Positions 44,837 through 55,691 of a stretch of 64,000 nt of DNA are shown here, in pieces. The notes under the pieces were generated by a model. The model searched no databases. It was given only the letters and a program-made list of their open reading frames with translations, and was not told where the DNA came from. Source of the DNA: Zoroaster sp. YZ-2022. Lineage: Eukaryota; Echinodermata; Asteroidea; Forcipulatida; Zoroasteridae. Location: contig CM055834.1 in the NCBI GenBank assembly GCA_029582265.1, positions 4,187,261-4,251,260 of the forward strand. Reading direction: 5' to 3'. Both the position numbers and the translations under genes were made by a program. Each line of letters starts with the position of its first letter. Position 1 is the first letter of the stretch.

Positions 44837-45911
44837 TGTGGCATTTTATTCGACGCCGGGGGAAACCCAAGAGACTGATCTTATGAACCAGGGACACCGA
44901 CCAGCGCCTATTATCAAACAAAAATATTTATTAACCTTGCGCACAGGTGAGCGGCTACCCGAACACAAGGGGGGATAATTAACGAATGGCAGACTAAGCC
45001 AAGGGGCAGTTCGTTTTGGTGGAAATGGAATTAGAGCAATTACCAGTAACCTCAATAAACCTCACAAGGATACATTGTTACCAAAGACAGTAATCAAATG
45101 GTTTATTCTGATCAATAATTCTTTTATTAAGTCTTGTATTGTAAAATTACAATGGCAAAAATAAGGCTAAAACTCACCTCGTTGCCTTCTTTAAATACAA
45201 TTCAATAACTTTATATACACAATCCTCACAATATACCTCAGTGAGAATAACCTCGTGTTAAACCTCACCACGAATCTTAAAACCAGTATACCTCAACTAG
45301 GCTAGCACACCGCCACCACCGTCACAGGTTACAATATTAACCACAATTAACCCTCACAGGAACCCAGAGCGCTACAACCAGTGAACCTCACCGGGTTAGC
45401 AAGCACAAAGGTAATAGGACCACAATCCAGCTGTCAATCCCACCAGAGGTGTACAACAAACAGCATGTAATCCTCAACCCTCCTATGCTTCTCAGCCTTC
45501 CCAATAATAGGTCCAAAACTCACGCTTCCAAAACAATCCTACCCCAAACAGTCCTAAAATCTGCCTAATTGTAATAATCTACAACGAACCTCACTGATCA
45601 CGTCTGCTGAGACTTGGTTGATTCCCACCCGTAGCTCGCTTCGCAACCACACAATGTGTCAGCACAGCAACAAGAATACTAGAACGTTCACCATCCGCAC
45701 TCAGCACCAGAATACTAGCAACGTTCACCATCAGCACTCAGTAACAGAATACTAGCAACGTTCACCATCAGCACTCAGCAACAGAATGCCCGCGAAACGT
45801 GATCACGCGACTCTCTAACACAGGACCCCACGCAATGCGTGCTGTGCGCTGCCAGAGCATGCGTGATCAGAGCCCTAAACTTACATATCAGTCTACCACT
45901 GTTTCGTCACA
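44837..45911 (-). repeat. Internal (3') LTR of the large gypsy composite
   Basis: 1,075 bp, tgtggcattttattcg to gtttcgtcaca. It aligns over its length with 53680-54769, apart from indels (for example 53868-53894 is absent here). It is extremely rich in ACCTCA. Confidence 0.92.
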
Positions 45912-46469
45912 CAGGCCCCAGCTAAGCTTGGTCCGTCCCAGGCCAAACAGCTGTAAAAATCCTAAAAAACAGTGGTGTTTACTTAAACTTTATACAATCT
46001 CCAATAATCCTCACTGCATGTGAGGTTCACACACTATTTATACAAGTTAAATCATCGAGGTTTACTTTAACCTCACATACTTTTAGCAACATCAAATAAA
46101 CCTAATGTCTGATGAGGTTCACCTAAACCTCACAACATCACCTTTATCTACATTTGTACATTATTTTCATTATACAATCTGTAAATAAACCTCATGCCCT
46201 CTTCATGAGGTAGCTTAAGCATTTCTTTAAACACAAAGTCTTTGGTTTTAACTTACAGAAAACAAAAAGATATAAAAGGTTATAAAACTTTCATGTAACA
46301 CGAGAAAAATATCATTTTACAAAAATTGTGAAAACCTTACTCAGCCTCAGAGGGTAATATGTCTCTGCAGAATTAACAATGATCATCGAAAATTACACTG
46401 ATTTCACAGTCATAAAATACAAAATAAAACAAAATGGTAGTAGTATGCCTCCCAAAAGTGGTGGATACC
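45912..46469. other. 3' untranslated region of the large gypsy
   Basis: Between the zinc-finger ORF and the 3' LTR. No ORF, but many AACCTCA/TGAGGTT words. No clear polypurine tract was recognised next to the LTR. Confidence 0.6.
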
Positions 46470-47217
46470 TCAAGCGTCCAAGCTGTATAGACTTGCGTCC
46501 ACCGGCTTCAGGACGGCTCGTTGGGTGTTTTCCTGATGGACTAACTTCCCGTCAAGGTAGATGTTTCTGAAGACTTTCTCCTCCACAGTCGCCATCTTCA
46601 TTCGCTTGGCAGGTGGCTCTTCGGTGGCCTCATCATCGGTGCCTGCTTGTTCATCACTCGCCACAGTAACTGGACTCAACGGTGGCATCGAGTCTGGGGT
46701 GGCATAGAGTCTGGAGTGGACGAGTCGCGGCTGGGGCTCACCGGCTTCTTCATGAGGTCCAGCATTGACCACGCCTTTCCAGTCAGCTTGACGATCGGGG
46801 ACAACCGAGCAACCAGGGGCGAGATGGGCGTCGGTGACAAGCTGAGAACAGCCTCTCTGGTAGGAGTTTGTGGGTCGGGACTTCCGCTGGAGCTTTACTT
46901 GCCGCCGCCGGGACTGGCGACTTCACTGCTGACTCACGAGCCAACCTCCCAACCAGCACGTTCCTATTGATGGAGACGGGCATCCTGATGCCCCCTTCAC
47001 GGTTCTCATCAACTTTCTGTCGGATGGTGCTGTACTCTGCGAGGTGGTCTTGATGACAGCACTTGTAGTGGCGCTTGAAATTATCCCGTCGCCTGTCCCG
47101 GTAACTGCAGTGCCCACAATGCAGGAATAGGGGTGGCCCGTGGGCGATCTTCAGATAGCGCCACAGACCCTGCTTCGACGTGAAGGTGCCTTTACACTCA
47201 TAGCACGTAAGCGTCAT
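46470..47217 (-). pseudogene. Accessory C2H2 zinc-finger ORF of the large gypsy (one frameshift)
   Basis: The ORF begins MTLTCYECKGTFTSKQGLWR at 47217, 90 bases after pol. Finger 1 has Cys5, Cys8 and His26, but Tyr at residue 21 where the first His is expected. Finger 2 is complete (Cys34, Cys37, His50, His55 in CGHCSYRDRRRDNFKRH..H). A basic and Pro/Ala-rich linker follows. After one frameshift near 46860 the frame continues as VVNAGPHEEAGEPQPRL to SLYSLDA at 46470, with an acidic stretch and a PAKRMKM basic patch that could be a nuclear signal. Placement after pol is where env or accessory genes lie in LTR elements. Sequence-specific nucleic-acid binding is the likely role of C2H2 fingers, but the target is unknown. 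Confidence 0.65.
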
Positions 47218-47220
47218 TTT

Positions 47221-47250
47221 CCTGCATCAAGAAAATAAAACAAGCCAACT
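47221..47250 (-). promoter_or_regulatory. Putative 3' splice site upstream of the zinc-finger ORF
   Basis: On the minus strand the sequence reads gcttgttttattttcttgat followed by gcag and then g, ending 3 bases before the ATG at 47217. The pyrimidine tract plus CAG/G is a good acceptor match and would allow expression from a spliced subgenomic mRNA, as for env genes. The donor was not identified. Confidence 0.45.
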
Positions 47251-47306
47251 TCCAGTTAGCAATCTCAAGGAACTCCCAACATCATTATTTACAATGTTTA
47301 CAAGGT

Positions 47307-48313
47307 TTAACGGTATCTCACAGGGAGCCTGCGTTCCCTCTGGGGATACCTCTGGGGGACTTCCCTTGAAATATCTACCTCACCCTCATTTCTACTTGAA
47401 CCAGTTCCAGAAACCTCAAGAGGCTCCTCCCTCACAGCTAATTCTTCGCACACTTTCTCTTCATCACCGCGGATCGATTCCTGTACCTCAACTGGTGCCT
47501 CAGCCAATGGGATTTCTATAATCCCCTCAGGCTGATACTTCCACGGTTGTAAGATTTCGCCGGTATATGGCTTAAGTCTATCTCCATGGACCACGAAAGC
47601 CTTACTTCCTCGCTTCAGCTGAATTCTGTAAGTTACATCAGATAGTCTCTTGACCACCAAATAAGGTCCTTCCCAGCGAAGCTGCAACTTCGGGGACCTC
47701 CCTTTCTTCTTCAATTTGTTGAACAGCCAGGCAAACTGGCCTTCTTTCAACCCTTCACCATGTACTTTGCGGTCGTAATTCCGCTTTTGTCGTTTCGCAC
47801 TGCGCCTGAGGCACTCCCTGGCTCTGCCATGGGCCTCTTGCAGATTGCGCCTCAACCTCTCTGCGAAATCTGTCTGAACTTTGCCCTCGACCAAATCCAC
47901 CGGCAACCTCAACTCTCTCCCCAACATCATCATGTTCGGGGACTCGCCGGTCGACTCCTGTGGAGTGCACCTGTATGCAAAGGATGCATATTAGGTAAAC
48001 ACTCATCCCGGTCACTCTGGTGTCTTTTCGGCTCAATCATCATGGCCACAATGTTTACCAACGTTTTGTTGAAACGTTCCACCATCCCATCGGACTTCGG
48101 GTTGTATGCCGTTGTCCGAGTCTTTGAAATGCCCAGGACACGACACGTACATCTCAGCAAAAACTGCTGACTCGAAGTTTGTCCCTTGGTCGGAATGCAA
48201 TTCCAATGGAACCCCAGAGCGACACACAAACTCACTGACAAACTTGTTAGCCACCGTTTCAGCCCTGGCATCAGGAAGAGGGTATGCCTCCATCCATTTG
48301 GAACAGTAGTCAC
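47307..48313 (-). pseudogene. Integrase C-terminal half of the large gypsy, frameshifted
   Basis: One frame (48313-47930) carries TAYNPKSDGMVERFNKTL, with the third catalytic residue (Glu) of integrase. After another shift near 47940-47990, the frame 47933-47307 carries LRRNLQEAHGRARECL, KLQLRWEGPYLVVKRLSD and VHGDRLKPYTGE, and ends YPQRERRLPVRYR. There is no chromodomain. Confidence 0.85.
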
Positions 48314-50190
48314 CCACTACCATGACCCACACGTTGCCACTGTCACTTCGCCCCAGCAAGTCCAAAGCCACTCTTTCCATTGGCTCGCCAACTATGTACT
48401 GTTGCAATGGAGAGACTCTCTTCTTAGGAGGTGACTTCTTCCTCCCACACATTTCACAACGCCTGAAAAACGACCTCACGTCGGCAGTCATGCCTGGCCA
48501 GTAATACCTCAGTTTTACTTTGGCTAGCGTCTTTGTAACGCTCAGATGACCACTAGCCCGACCACCATGCAGCTCTTTGAGAACCATCTCCCTGAACTTT
48601 TCTGGCAGTACCAGAAGCCATCGGACGGTGCTCCCGTCGTCAGACTCCCACTGTATACATAGGACATTTTCTCGCACTTCAAGCTGATCCCACAGAGACC
48701 ACAGTGTTTTGTGCACAGTAGAGGTGTCAGATACAGTTTCCCAAACGGGCCGACTGCTCGACTCCTCCTTTGCTCTGATAATCCAACTCATATTCGGATC
48801 ACTCAGTTGTGCTTCTCTGACCGCTTCCATAGGCATACTTGGCTGAGCAAGAATGCCCCTCACTAATACCTCGGGAAATTCAGAGTCAGCTACAACCTTC
48901 TCGGGGACCTCAATAACCCCAGGTTGCACAGAAACCTCAGTACCATCTGATACCTCAAGGGTTTCCGGTACCTTACCGATGTCCGTATCACTGCCACATT
49001 GTTTACAGGCCTTCCGGGACAACCCGTCAGCATTTCCATGCTTACGCCCAGGCCTATGTTGAATGGTCATGTCATATTCTGAGATAACTTCGAGCCACCT
49101 TGCTAGCTGGCCCTCAGGGTTCTTGAAGTTAAGTAACCACCTAATAAGAGCAGCATGATCAGTTCGAACAGTTACCTTACGACCATACAAGTACTGTTTA
49201 AACTGTTTGAGGTATACCACTACCGCCAACAGTTCCCGCCGAGTAACACAATAGTTCCTCTCGGCCTTGCTGAGTTTACGGCTAGCATAGGCCAGAACCT
49301 TCTCTTCCCCATCATGGATCTGGGACAGTACAGCCCCTATTCCATCCCCGCTAGCATCAGTGTCTAAAATGTAGTCACTGTCTAGAATGGGGTACGCCAG
49401 TACAGGGGCCGTTTGCAGTCTGTGCTTAAGTTCCTCGAACGCCTCTTGACAGGCATCTGTCCAGAGAAACTCCCGTGACTTTTCAGTCAAAGCATGTAGC
49501 AGTGAGGCTACCTCAGCAAACCCCTTGACAAACTTCCGATAATAGGAAACGAGCCCCAGAAAACTTCTAACTTCCTTGACACATTTAGGTATTGGCCAAT
49601 CTGCCACAGCCCGAACCTTTTCAGGGTCAGTAGCCACTCCTTCGGGCAACACAATATGTCCCAGATAGCCAACCGACCTCTGAAATAAGAAGCATTTACT
49701 CGGCTTCAACTTCAGACCGGCCTGTCTCAACCGGGAGAAAACGACCCGCAGTCGCTCTATCTCCTCAGTCACCGTTCTGCCAAACACAATGACATCATCT
49801 AGATAAATCAGCAGGATGTCCCACTGTAAACCTCCCATTACCTTTTCCATCAACCTCTCAAATGTAGCCGGGGCATTGCAGAGGCCAAAGGGCATGCATT
49901 TCCACCGGTACAAGCCGTTGCAGACAACAAAGGTTGATTTCTGACTGGCCTCCTCATCTAGGGCTACCTGCCAGTAACCGGACGCTAGATCAAGCGTCGA
50001 AAACCATTGAGCGCCTGACAGCGCATCAAGCGTTTCGTCGATCCGAGGGACCGGGTACGCATCTTTGATGGTAACTGCATTCAAACCTCGATAATCGATG
50101 CAAAATCGCTTTGTCCCATCTTTCTTTCTGACCAGAACTACGTTAGCAGCCCAGGGGCTATCCGAAGGTTCGATCACCCCTCGCTGCTTA
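48033..50190 (-). pseudogene. Reverse transcriptase, RNase H and integrase N-terminal half of the large gypsy
   Basis: A long open frame. RT shows VRKKDGTKRFCIDYRGLNAV, motif A FSTLDLASGYWQV and the catalytic IYLDDVIVFG, all with intact Asp residues. RNase H shows ILDTDASGDGIGAVL, AERNYCVTRRELLAVV and VRTDHAALIRWL. Integrase has HGGRASGH with CEMCGRKK, then the first two catalytic Asp (ERVALDLLGRS, HSDQGTNFES). A frameshift near 48100-48180 separates it from the Glu-containing frame. Upstream it is cut from the protease part by a hAT-like MITE. Of the coding regions here this is the best preserved. Confidence 0.93.
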
Positions 50191-50658
50191 CAAGGGCGCA
50201 ACCACGTGTTGAAAGTTGGGGGGTCCCAAGCAGCCAATAGCAACGTGATCTGCGGGCGAGCGAAGCGAGCACGCCACTAGCAGCTGGGGTCTTGGTTCAA
50301 TATCACGTATTTCAGCGTGTTGATGGAAGTGTTGCATAATTGTGATGTCATGAATGACATTACTAGGATCATGTATACATAAAATACCAAAATGTTTTAT
50401 TAATTAGATTAAGCTAGTAGTAAAGCTACACACAGACTGTGCTAACTGTGTGACACAGTTAGCATGATTCACTTGACCACCTGGGTTTTTTATTTATTTT
50501 AACTTTCACCTGTGAAATATGGATGTTTCACGATAATAAACGCTTATCGGACTATTTTGGACCTCCCCAGAAAATAAGGTCTTCCAGAAGTTGGGGAGGT
50601 CCACATAAAAGTAGGGGGGGGTCGTGACCCCCCGACCCCCCCAGTGGTTGCGCCCTTG
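50191..50658. mobile_element. hAT-like MITE with perfect 15-bp ends and 8-bp target duplication
   Basis: 468 bp, both ends CAAGGGCGCAACCAC, flanked by GCTGCTTA at 50183-50190 and 50659-50666. The insertion lies inside the pol frame of the large gypsy, between EELKQ and RGVIEP. It has no ORF of note. The 8-bp duplication and CAxGGGCG-type end are hAT-like. Confidence 0.92.
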
Positions 50659-50666
50659 GCTGCTTA

Positions 50667-51856
50667 AGTTCCTCAACTTGTCTCATTATTTCTTCTTGGT
50701 TACACAAGGGGTGGCGCCTTGGCCTCTCTTTAACAGGCCTTGCCTCACCAGTATCGATGCGGTGTTCAACCACATTGGTTCTCCCTATGTCATGTTCACC
50801 AGTAGAAAATACATCTTGAAAATCTGTTAAACAAGACTCCACCTCAGGATGGTATTCCTCACTGAGGTAAACCTTGCTCCTCTCATATAAATCACGCAAG
50901 TGCTCTGGGAGGTTTACTTCAACCCCACCAGCATCACCATGTCCAGGCAGAATTACTGAGTCTACCTCAACTGCTGAAATCGTACCAACAGTAGTTCCCT
51001 TTCATATCACTCGCATCTCACCACTGGGATTGAGGATGCGTAATGGGAAAACCTCAGCCTGAGGTCCTACTAGCGATCTGGCCAGAACTAAACCTCGCTG
51101 AGCCAACTCGCCTCCACCTTCCACCGGCTCAATCATCGCAGGCTGCTCTAATGCCTTACACATACTCGCTATAGTACCAGGCACGACAGCCTCATAACCT
51201 GACGGAATTTCGGTGGTTTCGGCAACCAACACCCTACCAATGAATGGCTCACCTGTGTTACTTTTGCATTTTATCCGTTCCCCATTCAGCCACAGTTCTA
51301 GGCTCCGGAAATCTAAGTTCCCATAAGTCGGCAACAAGAAATTCATGCCTAGTATGCCAGCATACTTCATATCTGCAAAAATTGCTTTGACCGGGTAGGT
51401 TGTTTTACCGACCTGCACATCAACCCAGGCAATGCCCATCACAGACAATGGACTGCCATCAACCTGTTGAATGTTGGTCACATCCGTTTCCAACACGGGT
51501 CTCCGTTCTTTGGCAATTTCATGATAGACTGAACGGCTAATAAGTGTTTCAGTCGACCCAGAATCAACCAAGAACCGACATTTTGTACCTCGCACAACCC
51601 CATCAACAAACAGGCCAAATCTAGGCTGGAGAACAGAAATAGGCTGAGCAACTATTGGCTCCCCATTCTCTGTTCCTCGCCTCTTGTTGGCTCCATCTTC
51701 TTCTGGAGCTCGTCTACGTTTGGACCCTTGGGACCATCCAGCCTGCCCGTGGGCCCCCCAGTCGGCTGGTTGCCGTTTCCCTGACGCCAATTTTTCCGAG
51801 GTTGAGTACATTCCCGTAGGAAATGGCCAACCTCTCCACAAAATGAAACACCTCAC
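50667..51856 (-). pseudogene. Protease region of the large gypsy
   Basis: The 51856-51002 frame carries an aspartic protease core, CRFLVDSGSTETLIS, with the usual flap and helix region (AGILGMNFL). A second frame (50899-50667) leads into reverse transcriptase (RSKVYLSEEYHPEVESCLTD, DIGRTNVVEHRIDTGEARPV). A frame change near 51000 lies between them. Confidence 0.85.
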
Positions 51857-53157
51857 GCCACGAGGTTTCCCCCCTCGGGCTTTGTACCCAAGTTACTTCT
51901 CCACTCAGGGCTCTTTTTGGACAGTACCAATAGTAACTCTACTACCATGTCCAATTTTCGAATTTGCTCTCCAGCATCGCCCTCCAGCTTCTGGAGACGC
52001 TGCTCTGTGCAAGAATCCACGGCCCTCGCAAACTTTGCGGGCCTCTTCTCGGCCCTCCTTTCGCTTTCAACTTTCTCTACACTTTCAGTCTCTCAGGCGA
52101 CCTGTATTGCCTCGTCCAATGTCTTCGGGCGAGCACAATATATGCCCTCTCTGACAGCCTGGCTGTCAGCTGCATCAATGAAATGGTTCTTCCCAAGGCG
52201 CTCTTGTGCCTCTTCGGAAAGTTCTGGATAGGCCTTCACGGTCAAGTCTCAGACTGCCTGACCTAACTCTTGAAGAGTTTCTTTCGCACCTTGTCTATGG
52301 TGTCGTAGCTCAACCAAATAATTTTCAGCCTGGTGGCTAGGGCCAAATCTCCGTTCCAACAACTTCACTAGTTCACTATAAGTGGACTTCTTCTTTGATC
52401 CATCACCAAGGATCCGGAGCGCATCGCCCTGGAGGCTTGCAGCCAAAAATTCGGCTGCTTGCTCCTCGCTCCACTGATTAACCTTTTTACAGGCCTCAAA
52501 ATGTCTGTGATAATCGGTCCACAGAACCTTACCCTTGTCTGGGGTGATCGTAGGGCGGCGAGGCCTTTCTTCATGAGGTTTATTGGAAACCTCATCACCG
52601 ACCAACCTTGCCTCTCTTTTAAGTGGCCAAGGACCAGCATGAGGTTTACCCACCTCGCTGTCCTCTCGGCATCCTTTCTCTACAGTAGGATGAGTCAAGA
52701 AGCTCAAAACCTCACTGTAAACCTCGTTCACTTGCCGGGTCAACCTCAGTGTTCAGAAAAGGGTTTGTATGGGAATGGCGCACAGGAAAGGGGATGGACC
52801 TCTCATGAGTTGTACTCCCCATGCGCCTTTCCCCCTTTGAACCAATGCTGGTGACATACCAACACTCGAAACCTGTCGTGCCTTTAATGAGGCATACCCC
52901 GAGGTATCCTCTGGCAACTTAAAAAAAACTTCTGAGTCAGCCTCACACTGAGGATTATCCCTACTTTTAAGGTAAACCTCATCTGTGCCCTTTAGCTGAA
53001 TCTTTCGCCTCGTGGCCTCTAGTTCGGCGGCAAGACGCTCTTTCTCCCACTTTAACCACTGCACCTCCATTCTGGAGTGACACAGTTCCACATGGAAAGA
53101 ACCCTGTTCATCCTCACTCTTAGAGGTGACACTATTTGGTTCCCTCTTTCCACTCAT
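51790..53157 (-). pseudogene. Gag of the large gypsy, frameshifted
   Basis: Starts MSGKREPNSVTSKSEDEQGS at 53157, with a coiled-coil-like segment (WLKWEKERLAAELEATRRKI). A frameshift near 52745 leads to the capsid-type region (YHRHFEACKKVNQWSEEQAA, ELVKLLERRFGPSHQAENYL). Further shifts lead to a zinc knuckle of CCHC type (CGEVGHFLREC, with its first Cys in the adjoining frame near 51845). Confidence 0.8.
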
Positions 53158-53168
53158 ACCGAGGTCTC

Positions 53169-53417
53169 TTATTCACTAGGAACCTCAGAGCGTGCAAGAC
53201 TCTGTAAACTTGGCCACTGGCCACTTGGCAATAGTGGTGTTTCTACAAAGTGCGTTCTATCTACCACTCTGCGAATTCCCAAAAGAATCGAAATTTGCTC
53301 CCTTGCGGCAAAACGCAAGGAGTGCAACTCTGATCGATTCTTCAACAGAATCCACACACCAATTAAAGCTACAGCCAACAATAAAACAAGGAATGCAATA
53401 ATTAACCAGGTCAGCAT
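53169..53417 (-). CDS. Small membrane-type ORF in the leader, upstream of gag
   Basis: 82 residues from MLTWLIIAFLVLLLAVALIG. The hydrophobic segment of about 22 residues is followed by KNR, as in a signal anchor with a cytosolic basic flank, then a soluble tail (REQISILLGIRRVVDRTHFV) ending PSE and stop. A longer in-frame form starts at 53558 (129 residues). The stop lies 11 nt before the gag ATG at 53157, so it is an upstream ORF on the genomic RNA. It is also open in the left copy. I do not recognise a family. It could be an accessory membrane protein or a chance ORF; the hydrophobic core and placement make the former plausible. Confidence 0.45.
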   Translation of the reverse strand: MLTWLIIAFLVLLLAVALIGVWILLKNRSELHSLRFAAREQISILLGIRRVVDRTHFVETPLLPSGQWPSLQSLARSEVPSE

Positions 53418-53659
53418 ACCACAGTGTGACCTTATTAAATTACACGTATAAGTGAACCTCAATGAGGTGCACCAGCAACCCTCAAGATGAACAAGAATTA
53501 AAACAAATTCTTTATCGCTGGAGCCAACCTCAGAGCAATGCACTAAGCACAAAACCAATAAACCTCCCTGAGGTTTACCACAGAATCTTAACCTTAAAAT
53601 ACTGCTTTAATTACAAGGTAAAATTGCTCTAAACGATCAAAGGAAAATCAAACCTAAGC

Positions 53660-53677
53660 ATCCCACTTCTGACACCA
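53660..53677 (-). promoter_or_regulatory. Primer binding site, tRNA-Leu type
   Basis: The plus strand atcccacttctgacacca equals the 3' end of a metazoan tRNA-Leu(CAG) with CCA, an 18-base match, two bases inside the LTR. Confidence 0.88.
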
Positions 53678-53679
53678 TT

Positions 53680-54769
53680 TGTGGCATTTTATTCGACGCT
53701 GGGGGAAACCCAAGAGACTGATCTTATGAACCAGGGACACCGACCAGTGCCTATTATCCAACAAAAATATTTATTAATCTTGCGCACGGGTGAGCGGCTA
53801 CCCGAACACAAGGGGGGATAATTAACGAACGGCGGACTAAGCCAAGGGGCAGTTTGTTTTGGTGAAAATGTACCACCGCCTAGGGAATGATTATACGTCA
53901 ATGGAATTAGAGCAATTACCAGTAACCTCAATAAACCTCACAAGGATACAGTGTTACCAAAGACATTAATCAAATGGTTTATTCTGATCAATAATTCTTT
54001 TATAAAGTCTTGTATTAAATTACAATGGCAAAAATAAGGCTAAACCTCACCTCGTTGCCTTCTTTAAATACAATTCAATAACTTTATATACACAATCCTC
54101 ACAATATACCTCAGTGAGAATAACCTCATGGTAAACCTCACCCGAATCTTAAAACCAGTATACCTCAACTAGGCTAGCACACCGCCAGCTTAGCCCTGCA
54201 ACAGGTATACCTCACAACAGGTTATAATATTAACCACAATCAAGTGAAATGTCGGTAACAGATTATCTAACAGGGTTGATTACACCCGAGGATTACCATA
54301 ACCCTCACAGGAACCCAGAGCGCTACAACCATTGAACCTCACCGGGTTAGCAAGCACAAAGGTAATAGGACCACAATCCAGCCGTCAATCCCACCAGAGG
54401 TGTACAACAAACAGCATGTAATCCTCAACCCTCCTATGCTTCTCAGCCTTCCCAATAATAGGTCCAAAACTCACGCTCACTCACGTTCCCAAAACAATCC
54501 TACCCCAAACAGTCCTAAAATCTGCCTAAAATTGTAATAATCTACAACGAACCTCACTGATCACGTCTGCTGAGACTTGGTTGATTCCCACCCGCAGCTC
54601 GCTTCGCAACCACACAATGTGTCAGCACAGCAACAAGAATACTAGAAAGTTCACCATCAGCACTCAGCACCAGAATACTAGCAACGTTCACCATCAGCAA
54701 TGCGTGCTGCCAGCGCATGCGTGATCAGAGCCCTAAACTTACATATCAGTCTACCACTGTTTCGTCACA
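53680..54769 (-). repeat. 5' LTR of the large gypsy
   Basis: 1,090 bp, TG...CA, flanked outside by ATAC (54770-54773). Partner of 44837-45911. Confidence 0.92.
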
Positions 54770-54775
54770 ATACAC

Positions 54776-54788
54776 TGGCGGCGAGGAT
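54776..54788 (+). promoter_or_regulatory. Primer binding site of the split Mag-type element
   Basis: tggcggcgaggat is one mismatch from the tRNA-Ser-type site of the element at 19752-24466 (tggcgacgaggat), and directly follows the reconstructed LTR end. Confidence 0.7.
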
Positions 54789-54965
54789 AAACCAAGAAAC
54801 AAGGAACATTGTACGCTATTGTCAGTGGATATTTTGTGAACACAGCGATGCGAACATGATATTTGAGTGGTGTGATACACACGTTACAGTTCTCCATCCA
54901 CAACATTACCGCAGCGTACTGGTGAGTACATCTTGATAACATTACGTACCGGTCCTACCTTCGAG

Positions 54966-55590
54966 ATGGCAAACTACCTATCCTCATTTCCATCCTTTGA
55001 CTATGAGGCCGACAAACCTAATGCGGCTACAAGATGGGAAAAGTGGCTGAAACGTCTAGAGAACTTATTCGTGGCACTAGACATACAGGACGACAACCGC
55101 CAAAAAGAACTGTTGCTGCACTATGGAGGTGAACATGTACATGACATCTATGATGCAGAGAAGCCTCCCGGGTCTGGCAACACATACAAAGATGCCAGGT
55201 CGGTCCTTGATAATTATTTCAAGCCTAAGAAAAACGTACAAATGGAAATCTACACATTTCGTGCTTGCAAACATAGGGATGGGCAAACACTAGACGAATA
55301 CGTCACTGAACTACGAACTCTCGCTAAAACTTGTGAGTTTGCCGAACCAGATAAAGAGCTCCTCATGCAGTTGATACAACACTGCTATCCAACAGACTAC
55401 GCAGACGTGCTCTTCGTGAGCCTGACAGGTCCCTCAAAGACATACTCAACTTGGGGAAGGCCTTGGAAACCGCTGATGCTCAAGCAACCACAATGGAACG
55501 CGAGACGGTACACGCAACTCGAACGCACACTGGACCGAAACAAACGAAGCACAGAAAGCCTGATTCCAAGAAACGCAACAATACGTCAGG
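54966..55590 (+). pseudogene. Gag of the split Mag-type element, 5' part
   Basis: MANYLSSFPSFDYEADKPNA opens a typical Mag-type Gag, with a WEKWLKRLENLFVALDI helix and the DARSVLDNYFKPKKNVQMEI block. After a frameshift near 55425 the frame continues (ILNLGKALETADAQATTMER) to KKRNNTSG at 55590, where the LINE is inserted. The zinc knuckles lie beyond the LINE. Confidence 0.85.
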
Positions 55591-55691
55591 TTTTTTTTTT
55601 TAATTCACCATAATCAACATTTTCTGCTGTCAATCTTCTTCTTTTGGACGTCAAACCTGCACAAATATTAGCCAAGGATGTTGACTAACCT

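Larger units (their letters stand above)
44211..54769 (-). mobile_element. Large Ty3/gypsy composite with three LTR parts and a shared ATAC target duplication
   Basis: On the minus strand the order is LTR (54769-53680), tRNA-Leu primer site, leader with small ORF, gag, protease, reverse transcriptase, RNase H, integrase, zinc-finger ORF, LTR (45911-44837), a second primer site and leader (44836-44241), and finally a 30-bp LTR tip (44240-44211). The outermost ends are flanked by ATAC at 44207-44210 and 54770-54773, so the whole tandem structure behaves as one insertion. The inner second unit lost most of its body by deletion. A hAT-like MITE (50191-50658) interrupts pol. Confidence 0.85.

Noticed and set aside
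46470..47217. Envelope gene of an endogenous retrovirus
   Set aside because: The third ORF has C2H2 zinc fingers, no signal peptide and no transmembrane segment.
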